A stretch of 64,000 nucleotides of DNA, taken from positions 184,574,001 to 184,638,000 of the forward strand of contig JBITNC010000001.1 of assembly GCA_050084985.1 (NCBI GenBank), in the 5' to 3' direction. The notes under the pieces were generated by a model. It was given only the letters and a program-made list of their open reading frames with translations. It did not search any database and was not told where the DNA came from. This document shows positions 10,880 through 20,306 of this stretch, piece by piece. Position numbers and translations under genes: made by a program. Source of the DNA: Nageia nagi. Lineage: Eukaryota > Pinophyta. Position 1 is the stretch's first letter, and each line of letters starts with the position of its first letter.

Positions 10880-12350
10880 ACTTGTTTTATATATGTTCGA
10901 AAAGATTGATCCGATAATATAATTTTAAATCTTATTTAATGCTTTTATAAGGAGTTATAGTACATAATAAATTCTTTATTGAAGCCCCGATGTACTTTAC
11001 TTGCAATCATGATTTCATTTTAAGATCCCCAGGAGTTTTTCTGGAGCAAACAAAATAGGCCGAAGTCAGTAGATAAAGCGTTCCAGAATGAAATGATGAT
11101 GTTATAGAAGAAAGGATAAAGCTCAGTTGTGGAAAAGCCCAGGTTTCGAAAGAGGTGATGTCAACAAGAGATAATCGAAGAAGCTAGAGCCCGTAAATTA
11201 AGTGTTCTGAAAGTAAATGATAAAGCTCAGTTATGGAAAAGCCCGAGTTCTGGAGATGATGAGGTCAGCAAGGAGTGATCAAATAGTTGGAGTCGGTGAG
11301 TAAAGCATTTCAAAAGGAAATGATAAAGCTCAGTTGTAGAAAAGCCTAGGTTCCAGAGATGATGAGGTCAGCAAAGAGTGATCAAATAGCCAGATTCGAT
11401 GAGTAGAGCATTTCGGAATGTAGAGACGATGATGTCACAAGGAGAACGATGTTCACATTTTTGAATGAAATCGAGTCTCAGAAGTGATGAGGTCATCAAG
11501 GAGTGATCAAATAGCTAGAGCCGGTAAGTAGAGCATTCCAAAAGTATGAAGATGATGTCACGGGGAGAACAATGTTCACATATTTGAATGAAACTGGGTA
11601 TCGAAAGTGATGAGGTCATCAAGGAGTGATCAAATAGCCAGAGCTGGTAAGTAGAGCATTCCAGAATGTAGAGATGATGATGTCACGGGGAGAACGATGT
11701 TCACATTTTTTAATGAAATCGGGTCCCGAAAGTGATGAGGTCATCAAGGAGTGATCAAATAGCCAGAGCTGGTAAGTAGAGCATTCTGGAATGTAGAATC
11801 TTGAAGCCATTTTTGTAAACATTTCTGTTCTACAATTCTTGTAACTATCGTTACTACAGTATAAGTATATGAAAATAAAGTGAAAGAAGGGTCGAAAACC
11901 TAGTATTGCTCTTTACATTTGTTCTCGAATGCCTGTAGTTTTTATCAGTAATATGAAACCATCTTGACCTTTCTTGTCTAGCATTCATAATTGTCATTCT
12001 TAATTTGGTTACATCGTGGCAACTTGGCTTGTTTCCTGAATGATAATTGCGAGTTGCTAGTATAACTGTGTCTGCTACATGGTAGAGTAAAGCTGGGAAA
12101 CTATTATAGAGTGAAAGCTTGTACTGTAGCTGCTACACTAGATTCAGGCCAAGGTTTCACACACTGTGAAAGCCCGTGCTGAACTAGTGATCCACCTTTG
12201 CTTTCTCTCTTGTTACTCTAAGCCTTTTGCTTAAATTCCTCGCACTCTACTCCTTTTTATTTCCTTTCCTGTTACTTTTTCCATGCCCAATAGATAAGGA
12301 ACCGACCTTCTCTAGAGATCAGACTATCCCCATAGTCTGTTCTTGATTTA
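10880..12350 (+). mobile_element. LTR-like segment G3 (plus orientation), related to G2 LTRs
   Basis: A TATA-like stretch (TTTTATATATG near 10,887) is followed about 170 bp later by a tandem array (11,060-11,805) and then by sequence ending in a CCTTTCCTGTTACTTTTTCC block near 12,270. The same order, TATA-like stretch, subrepeats with GATGATGTCA, then a CTTTCCTGTTACTC block, is seen on the minus strand of the G2 LTRs. A short block at 11,060 (AATAGGCCGAAGTCAGTAGA) also resembles G2 (AGTAGGCCTGAAGTGGATAG). I infer a solo or truncated LTR of a related family in plus orientation. No gag-pol of this family in plus orientation is next to it. The ends are approximate. Confidence 0.5.
11060..11805 (+). 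repeat. Tandem array, ~104-125 bp units, 5 clear copies plus 1-2 diverged
   Basis: The word GTGATCAAATAG recurs at 11,275, 11,379, 11,503, 11,626 and 11,751, giving periods of 104, 124, 123 and 125 bp. Each unit contains a GAGGTCA(T/G)CAAGGAGTG block, a GTAGAGCATTCC-like block and, in the later units, GATGATGTCACGGGGAGAAC followed by GATGTTCACATTTTT. The 104 bp unit lacks part of this. A more diverged unit is recognisable near 11,150 and perhaps 11,060. The last three copies are the most alike, pointing to recent expansion at that end. Confidence 0.88.
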
Positions 12351-12867
12351 CTTTGGTTAAGATGATTCACGATGCATATATTACACAATCTTAATCAACA
12401 ATTATTTTAATGTGATATATATTAGAAAAAATACTTGTTTTATTTATTTATTTATTAAATTAAAGATAGGGTTTATTTTGAGTGTCTATAGATTTATAAT
12501 GCACCATTAATCAGTTCATGATGGTATTTATGCGATTCATCTATCCTTGTTGAGATGAATATATTACATTTAATTGATCTTATTATTTGAGCTGCTTATG
12601 ACTTATAGGTTCTTTTGAGATTGTAGGTTACTTACCTTAGTAGGCTCTTGGAGACTCTTCATGACTTCTAGTTGGATGGATACTTCATGTACATTGAAAC
12701 TTGTTATGGTTAATAATTGTATTTGGTAAAGTAGTGAGTCTCATACTATATTTTTTGTACTTCACAAATATGTAAAAAATTATTATCTTTGTTGTATCTA
12801 TTTGGAGGAGAACTCTCTTACTTTCTCTTCTTCTTATCTCTTATTCACTCTATCCTAATATTGCATT
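12351..12867 (+). mobile_element. 3' untranslated end of a copia element (family B)
   Basis: This non-coding AT-rich segment leads into a polypurine tract and an LTR, so it should be the 3' end of a copia internal region. About 50 bp at 12,505-12,555 (GCACCATTAATCAGTTCATG onward) matches, inverted, the sequence at 13,385-13,440 on the far side of the LTR. No RNase H or other coding trace is seen here, so the upstream part of this element is lost or was replaced by G3. Confidence 0.5.
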
Positions 12868-12876
12868 AAGGGGGAG
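12868..12876 (+). promoter_or_regulatory. Polypurine tract of copia family B
   Basis: AAGGGGGAG lies directly before the TGTTGG that starts the LTR. This is the expected plus-strand priming site and marks the following LTR as a 3' LTR. Confidence 0.8.
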
Positions 12877-13377
12877 TGTTGGAATGTAAAATGTATTATT
12901 GTAAAGGTTTTGTAATAATCTTCTATGTAAGTTCACTAATACTTAAGGGTATCATTTGATACCTTAAGTATTTAAACGAATAGGATAATGTAACTTGTTC
13001 TACACTCCATGTCATGAGCATGCCCCCTGAGTAAAAGGATGTCCATGTCATGCTTTTATACATTGAATAAAAGGGTGATCCAAAGAGGGATTTTGGCCTA
13101 TAAATAGAAGGCTCCCTCTTTGTGATCACATACCAATTTGTGGAGTAAAGTTATACCATAGGATAAAAGTGTAGGAGTTGAGATTAGAAGGATTGTAAGA
13201 GAGTTGTATTTATAATTGAAGTAAAGATCTAGTTAGTGGATGTACTCCTAGTTAGAGGAACCACTTAGATCTTGTGTTATCATTGTGAGATTGCTTTTTG
13301 AGTTTGTTAGATGTGTATTATGAGCTTTCATATGATTTTGAGAGTTGAGTTATTCATTTTATAGTTCAATTCTTTCA
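12877..13377 (+). mobile_element. Copia family B LTR, copy 1 (3' LTR, 501 bp)
   Basis: It starts TGTTGGAATGT and ends near TTCTTTCA. It is alignable along its whole length with LTRs at 51,791-52,281 and 62,815-63,307. A TATA box (GGCCTATAAATAGAAGGC) lies near 13,098, with conserved downstream words such as GGATGTACTCCTAGTT and GAGGAACCACTTA. An internal short palindrome, AAGGGTATC...GATACCTTA, near 12,943-12,968 is kept in all three copies. Downstream of TATA the sequence is the likely R/U5. Confidence 0.9.
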
Positions 13378-13870
13378 ATATCAACATAAGATAAATGAAT
13401 CAATTAATACCATCCATAAACTAATCAATGGTGCACTAAAAGTCATCATAAAGATAATAAGCCAATACTCATAGTCTCTTGCTGTATAAAAAATATGTGT
13501 TGATCAACATCTTAAAATAGAACATAAGCACATATGAGGTCCTCACATATGGATAACCAAGTAATGCCAAAATGTACATATTGATAATTAAAATAGTGCT
13601 AGAAGAAGCCATCATATGTTAAAAAAATGTACAATTAGTTTTTCACACAGAGCGAAATAACCACAAAGGTGTACACAAAGATCAACACTATATAGCAAAA
13701 TAAATCCTCCTAGGGATGAAATTATCATCACAAACATGAATTCAAAGCTTACTCATATTCAATTTCTTTTAAAAGTTGCCTCAACCAAATAGCTTCCTAT
13801 GTTGTGACTGATATGGCTTGATATTCTACCTTTATGGTGGAGAGAGTGATAATAGGCTACTTCTTGGACT
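13378..13870 (-). pseudogene. Opposite-strand copia remnant: RNase H end and 3' untranslated region
   Basis: Read on minus from about 13,865, the frame gives SWESKK, a stop, PIITLSTIKVEYQAIS, then a stop and EAIWLRQLLKEIEYE. This is the copia RNase H motif with the catalytic Glu (VEYQA for the usual AEY). The sequence then jumps to the 3' untranslated region (GAATTCATGTTTGTGATGA onward), which matches copia A at 60,640-60,760. Compared with copia A, some 260 bp of RNase H C-terminus are missing. The 3' end is cut by the family B LTR copy 1. Confidence 0.8.
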
Positions 13871-14229
13871 CCCAAGAGGTTGTACTTGAACCATAAGTAT
13901 GAAAATTTATGTATCTATATCTAATTATTTTAAACCTTTTAAATATATATACTCAACCTTAAAGCTTGGACACTTACTACCTTTGATTGTTTGACTTGAA
14001 CAAACTAATTTTGTCCAAAGTACATATATTTTGGACAATGTTATGGTAATATAGGAAGGTGTGAAATTGACCAAGGCTTTAGAGTAAGATGCATTATTTA
14101 TTAAAATTAATTTAAAAAAGGTACTTTATTAACAATATGCTTCAAGCACTAGTCTTTGGCCATTATTTCATTAATTTTGTTCAGGTTTTATTTAAATAAG
14201 ATTCAACAAATTTTATGTTGAACAATTAT

Positions 14230-16600
14230 TAGTTTGATGTTATCCAAGTTGGTCATTTAGTTCACCAAGGTTGTCCTCTTGCTCCTTCCTTGTTCATTCT
14301 TAATGATGCTAAAGATTTTAGTTATCTTATTTCTTGAGGAATTTCTCTTCCTAACTTTGATCATCATCTTATTAATGAATACTTTATCGATGATTCCTTT
14401 TTGATGATTAAGGAATATGGGAAATCCTTTGCTTTTACTAAAAGTTATTTGGAGGTTTTCTATCTTGCTTCAAGATCTAATGTACAATGCAAAAAACCTC
14501 ATGTTACATGAAGTCTCTGAATCCTCATGGTGAAGTTTTATAATTCCTTAGCATGCCTTTTTCTTTTAAAGGATCTTCAACCCAAATTTTGTAGTATGTT
14601 GTTCATAAAGGGGAAAGAAAGTTGACTTATTAGTCTTCCTAAAATCTTACTTTAGTTGCAAAGTATCAAATTTTCTCCTAAATTCTGGCTTCTTCTCATG
14701 TTTATTACTCTTCTTATCAGGTCCCCTCCAAATCTTGCTATAAGAAGCTTAAGAATATTTCAAGTGATTTTATTTGGAGTAAATATGTCTTTATAAAATG
14801 CTTTCATAGAGTAGCCTAAGATATTTTTTGCCTTTCTAAGTCATGTGGTTGAATGGGCTTATTTGATTATCAAATATTTTAATAGATTATTCAATCTTTA
14901 ACAAGCAATAAGGCATGTAAAATCCTCATTATACATTTCCTCTATAGGAGTTTGCCTTAAAGGTCTTAGTTTGTAGACCATTCTCATTATCTCTATTCCT
15001 ATCAAAATTATGGGTTATTTTATTATTAAGAGTATTTGGAAAGATCAAGAATCTGCTAAGTCATGGCTTTATTAGAAAGGAACAAACCATCGGGTAGAAT
15101 CCTCCATTTCTATTATCAATATTTGATGGTCAACTAAAATTACTTATCAAGATCAACCTCTTGGGTAGGTGTAGTGAATAAGAGCTAAGCATATCTTCAA
15201 AAAGAGAATTACTCAAATTTTAGACTCTTACTCTAATCATACAAATAATTAGATCCCCTAATACTCTTTCAAATAGCATTTTGAATTAAAGAAAGAAGAT
15301 AAGTACACCTATAATGTGATTATTGATCAAATTCCTTTTCAATTTGGTGTAAATTATCCAATCACTTTTATAGGTATTGGTGCGTCGATTGATTTTGGCC
15401 TAAAAATATGCTTCTATTGCATTATAAAATACATCTTAGCTATAATTAGTTTTTTTCCATATTCCCATGTCTAGAGCTCTTAGTGAAAAATTGGATTTAA
15501 TTTATTTTCCCTCTAGGTGGAGAATTCAATTTAATATGGCTTAGGTCCCTTATATTGAGCCCAACAAAAGCTTTCTTTTCCTGGAGTTAAATTCGTCAAG
15601 GATTACCATTAGGGAGTTTCCTTAAATATCTAAGAATTGATAATCCTACATGTATCTTTTATAGTGATTCTAAATGTTTTTTGCATCCTTTTTAGAATTT
15701 TTAGTGAGCCAAGCTTTCCTCAAAGTGGCTTCTTTCCCTTTTTCAGAACTTTCATACTCAAATCCTTATCTTGGCCACATGCTATTCTAGGATACCATAT
15801 TGATTTTTCTAAATACTTAAACATTTTGTGAAATATATATATATTCTCCCAATAAGATAGTTTTATTTTCTTTTCACTTGTTGATATATACTATATTTTT
15901 TATGATTATTGGTTTTAAATTATAGTGTAAGTAGACAAAGTGAATGTGGAGTTATGTTGCAACACCTCAAAAGTTTGATGGACCATTACGGGGACACTTC
16001 TTACATTGTGAGTAGGGTCCCCTCTTTTTTCCACCCAAGGGAGGCTCCAAGTCAAACTCCTTTTCTCATTGAAGCTTGCATCCCTACCCCATAAATCAAG
16101 CTATGGAGAGGTATTGGTCTCAGTCTCCTCCTAGTCAAAAGCACATTAATAACAATGGAGGGTGTCCTTCCTATGATATCTTTGGTTGGGATGTATGACT
16201 TGCAATATTTGAATTTGTTACATGATGGGGTGATATTCCTAGAACTATCATTATTCCCATGAATTCTTAGGATAATCCTTGGGAGGGCAATGTGGATGCC
16301 TTTAATTATGAACGATGGAACATCCCAATATCCTTAACTAGCAGATGGCACTATGTATGTATAAAGGATAATTTTAACCTAGCCTACAAGCTTCAATAAA
16401 GTTTAATGATGTCTAATTAAATGTTCAACCCACTCTTTAGCTATGGTGCTGGTTCACATATTTTTTTGAAATTTATAGTTAGTTTCTTTATCTAACCTTT
16501 TTGGTTAATGTCTTCCTGGGGTGTATTGATTTCACTTGCACTTTTTGTATGGACTAGATTTTTATTAATATAAAATAACTTTTTCATTCAAAAAATGATA
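14230..16600 (+). pseudogene. LINE (non-LTR retrotransposon) remnant, 5'-truncated
   Basis: Near 14,260 the plus strand reads HLVHQGCPLAPSLFILN, the LINE RT motif that follows the palm. A later IDDSFLMI stands where the FADD-like catalytic box should be. Many stops and shifts follow. A C-terminal LINE feature, DFIWSKYVFIKCFHRVA, is recognisable near 14,770. The 3' end, TTTTTATTAATATAAAATAAC then TTTTTCATTCAAAAAATG near 16,560-16,600, matches the 3' end of the minus-strand LINE at 48,530, which supports the assignment and end point. The endonuclease and first RT motifs are absent. The stretch 15,640-16,400 has no readable protein and is included only because the shared tail closes it. Confidence 0.75.
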
Positions 16601-17949
16601 AAATAATAAAGTTTCTAAAATAATAAAAATGGGTTACAACTAATTTATTACCTTCATACATACCTTGAATGATTCTTTTATTTTCTTTATACATAACTTG
16701 TAAAATATGTATTAGTTTATTTATTTAAATTCTTATTTTGATTAAAGAATCTCTTTTTTTTAGATCAAGTTTTTAAATCTTACTAAATGAAAAATAATAA
16801 AATGACATATAAAAATATAAAAAAATGACTATGATTAAGATTTTAATCTCACCACACTTAACATTTTACCAAGAGGCATAAATGATAAAAAGTGATATAA
16901 AATTGTTATGATGATTTTAGAGTTTTTGTACATATTTTGTATATGAATGCAAAATGGATATATGAGATAGCACATTACCCCTAGTAATTTACAAATAAAA
17001 TTTAAGGACTTTGAAGAATAATTTATTATGAATAAGGGCAAAGAAAGCATCAAAGTAGAGTTGAAGTTATTGTAATGATAATTTCCATTGTGATACATAA
17101 AAAAAACTTTAGTCATCATAATAATATGCATAAATAAATTATAAAATATGTCTCACTCTCTCTTTCACTAAAGTGACTTTAGGAATTTATAGGAAAAATC
17201 ACCCAAACAATTTGGTAACTATCATCCAATCATGTTAGGGTAGTTGGTGTGGATGTGTTTGGGTGTGACTTCTAGGTGACTTTGATAGAAGAGAACCTCA
17301 GAAACATGGACTCTAAGTCCAAGGTTTCACTTCTGTATTTCCAACAAAAAAATGGAAACTATACACTTAAATGGATGAGATTATGAACACTTGGTATTAA
17401 AGGTTTCTTAAATTTAAAGAAATTTTCATATAATATTTTTTAATTTTAAGAATGCTTATAGGTTTAATGATAGTTTGAGTAATATTTGGATTGTAGAAGC
17501 ATCATTAGTAATGTATTATCATTTTTGCATGTTTACAATTTCACTAGTAATGTATTATCATTTTTGCACGTTTACAATTTTAAGTATTGAGAAGAGTTGA
17601 ATAATATTTAGTACATCAAAATATAGATGTGAAATAAACATTAAGGTCAATTTGATGTTGATATATATAATGATTTTTTTGATAAAATTTAGATAATATT
17701 TAATGATAGAAATAAAAATCATAATTATGTAATAAAATTAGTAAAACTAATATAAAATAATAAATTAAATGTTCTTCCATATCACCAAAGAGTGAAATAC
17801 ATTCAAAGGTTGAATCAAGAATGATAGAATATTTTGCAAAATATCAAGATATTTTATTCTTACAATATTTGTGATCTTGAATTATCCATAACAAATCTAA
17901 TTAGATTATATTAAGGATTTTATTTCATATATATTCTTTATCTTTCATC
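16601..17949. other. AT-rich intergenic stretch, no gene recognised
   Basis: No coding frame with recognisable motifs occurs on either strand; short frames here are explained by low stop pressure and look random. The only structure seen is a 39 bp tandem duplication at 17,504-17,581. It is probably old repeat sequence decayed beyond recognition. Confidence 0.5.
17504..17581. repeat. 39 bp tandem duplication
   Basis: The unit ATTAGTAATGTATTATCATT (start shown) is followed by TTTGCATGTTTACAATTT and repeats directly at 17,543 with two substitutions (ACTAG for ATTAG, CACG for CATG). Near identity suggests a recent slippage or tandem duplication. Confidence 0.85.
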
Positions 17950-19204
17950 TTGTTATGGTGTTGGGAAGAAGCATTAAGGAAATAAATGAAGAGAAACTCT
18001 CCTAAGCTATTAAGAGATGAATGTATAAAATGTTGATATGGTATGAAATGAAATGTTAGTAATGTCCATGGTAGGCCAAAAAATACCTAAGAGATAACAA
18101 AAATATTACATTGAAAATAGCAAGCTAGTGGGACAAAAGTGTCCAAAATAACAAAAATAAAATAATATAGGAGTGTATAACATGCTTCACGAGGATGAGC
18201 AACAAAATTACCCTCAACCTCATAAAATAGTCTCTCCTAACATTGAATTGTGATGAATCATTACTAAAGACTTAGAGCTTGACATCATGTTGAAGGGATT
18301 AGCTAGAGTTTGGGCCAGCTAGGAGGAGGTTGTCTCTAATTCAAGCTTTACCACTTTGAAGAATAGCCCATATACCTTGTTTCCTTGCTTCTAACATTTT
18401 ACTTTTATCATCTTTAAGTTCTTCATATTGTAATCTAGTTAAATCCTCATCAAGATATATCTTCTTAGTCATACTAAAAAGAATCTTTTTGGATTTAAGG
18501 GCCTCAAGTTTATCTTGAAGAGTGCGAAAGTAGATGGTTAGAGAGTTTCCCTATGTATACCATGCTCTTTATGGTTGAATTCATAATCATGGGATCCCCA
18601 TGTTGTTTTAGTCCTCTTACATGAAGATTTAATGATTTAAGTTGTTTATATCATTTATCTAGAAAATTAGCTTAGATGACTACATCTACAAGAGGATGGG
18701 GTTTGTTGTGTTTATTACCTTTTACCACCTAGGCCCATGATGTTTCTGCATTTGCTATCTCTAGTTTTGATGCTAGGCCTTTTATATCTTCTTGATTCAC
18801 AAAGACCTTTGCACTAAGGTTGATAATATTAACAACATTTACTGTATTTAGTTTAGAAGCAAGATCCTTTTGATCCTCTTGAATTGCAATGACTTTAGCG
18901 CATAGATTGGCAAATTCTTCTATGATTTAGATTTTAGGAGAGATCTCTGATTAAAGCTTGGTTATTAAAATTTCCAATTGTGAGATGCATTCAACTTGTG
19001 CATTGATGGTATTTTTCTGCTTCTTCAGTTGTTCAATCTCTACAATCATGGTGTTCTTTTATTTCGAGACTAGAATAGAAATATCTAAAAATCATTTATC
19101 AAATAGATCCAAGTTTGTTTTAAATAGATTCTTCTTTTCTTGCATACTGGAGTCTTTTTGAAATAAATCTGTAACTGATTATATTTTCTTCTTTCTTGTG
19201 TCCA
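17950..19204 (-). mobile_element. Dispersed repeat R1, minus copy, with a broken coiled-coil ORF
   Basis: From an ATG at about 19,204 (MDTRKKK) a minus-strand frame of roughly 290 codons can be followed to about 18,330, with about ten stops. It is rich in Lys, Glu, Gln, Ile and Leu and has coiled-coil-like stretches such as MIVEIEQLKKQKN and NLCAKVIAIQEDQKDLASKL. After it the sequence (18,330-17,950) is non-coding and resembles the plus strand at 27,930-28,250, including GACACTTTTGTCCC against GGCACTTTTGCCCC and GGCC-ACCATGGACATTA against GGCCC-ATCGTGGACATTA. I do not recognise the family. Two copies in opposite orientation mark it as a repeat, possibly an element with a gag-like ORF. Confidence 0.5.
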
Positions 19205-20289
19205 TAAGAAAAAAATCATACATACATGGATTAGACTACATGCAAGCCCGGAAAGTTACCTTGCATCCACAATTGAAACCCTACTCAGAATCTCCTCAAA
19301 ATCTCAAATCTCCTTGCATCCATCGTTGAAACCCTAGGATTAAATGGATTATGCCTTGCTCTAGCAGATCTTCTTGTGCCCTGCTCTAGCATATTGTGCC
19401 TTGATACAAGCGAAAAAACTTCATAAGCATGAAAGCCTAAAGCCCATGCTATAGATTGGCTTGAAGATGTTAAGGATATATCATATAAGACATACATAAC
19501 ATGCAAGTTCAATATCATCTATATCTCATATGTGTGAATTCATGCAATAGAAAAATTAAAATATTAATGCATTAAAGATGTTATAAAATTCATAAATCAT
19601 ACTAATAATAAAGTATTCTAAAAAATTAAATTTTAAAAAAATCTTGATTAGTTTTAAATATCATTCTTTTTTCTTTATTTATTTAACTATACATAATACA
19701 TTTTTTGATATAACGAAAAATCTTTTAAAATAATATCGTGATATTTACACCAACTTTCATCACATTTACGTTTTTCTACTTGTAAAAAGATTTAAATCTA
19801 GATCTTCTATAAAACATTCTCATTACTTTCATAACACTTCCGAACTTAGTTAAAACGAGTGAAGAAATTATCCTTCTCCTACATTAAAAAAAATTGTATA
19901 TAATTGAAAGATCATAGAAAATAATCCAAGAAACTCTCCTCCTACATTAAAAAAATGTATATAATCAAGACCATGGAAAATAATCCCACTAATGCAAATT
20001 TGTCACAAATGTTGAAAGGATGAGTAGAATATCTCTAACCAAAACTTGCAAATTGAAAAAACGTGTGAAAGAGCACCCAAGTTAAACGGTTTTTTGTCTA
20101 CAATGCCACAACGCTGGACGCCATTGGAGCACATCTAGGTTGGTAAGCTTTTCTAAATCTGGACTGTATTTCCGGCTTCCGTTCCACCCCTGATTTAGAT
20201 TATTGTAGTCCATTCAGTATTCTAGGGAAAAAATCTCAACGGCCGGGCTCCTGACTAGATGGTTGCAAACAATGTCAGCATTCCTTGAG
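19205..20289. other. Upstream region of the receptor kinase gene
   Basis: Positions 19,205-19,560 carry a 53 bp-spaced direct repeat and otherwise non-coding sequence. From 19,560 to 20,080 the sequence is extremely AT-rich. Near 19,880 and 19,945 a CTCCTACATTAAAAAAA word and its flanks are duplicated about 66 bp apart (also ATTGTATATAAT against ATGTATATAAT). From about 20,090 G+C rises towards the gene. No convincing TATA box at a defined distance was found; the promoter presumably lies in 20,000-20,280. Confidence 0.45.
19261..19342. repeat. Short direct repeat, 53 bp period
   Basis: TTGCATCCACAATTGAAACC at 19,261 recurs as TTGCATCCATCGTTGAAACC at 19,314. It lies in the region upstream of the kinase gene, next to the R1 repeat. 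Confidence 0.75.
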
Positions 20290-20301
20290 ATGTTGTCTTG
20301 A
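20290..20301 (+). promoter_or_regulatory. Three-codon upstream ORF before the receptor kinase
   Basis: ATG TTG TCT TGA ends five bases before the main ATG at 20,307. If the transcript includes it, scanning ribosomes would meet this ATG first, so it could lower translation of the kinase. Whether the transcript starts upstream of it is unknown. Confidence 0.5.
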
Positions 20302-20306
20302 TAGAC

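Noticed and set aside
16835-17131. 98-codon minus-strand frame
   Set aside because: Hydrophobic, in very AT-rich DNA, with no family resemblance; random open reading is likely.
20298-20306. Upstream start of the receptor kinase at 20,298
   Set aside because: That codon is TTG; the first ATG in frame is 20,307 and the signal peptide begins well from there.
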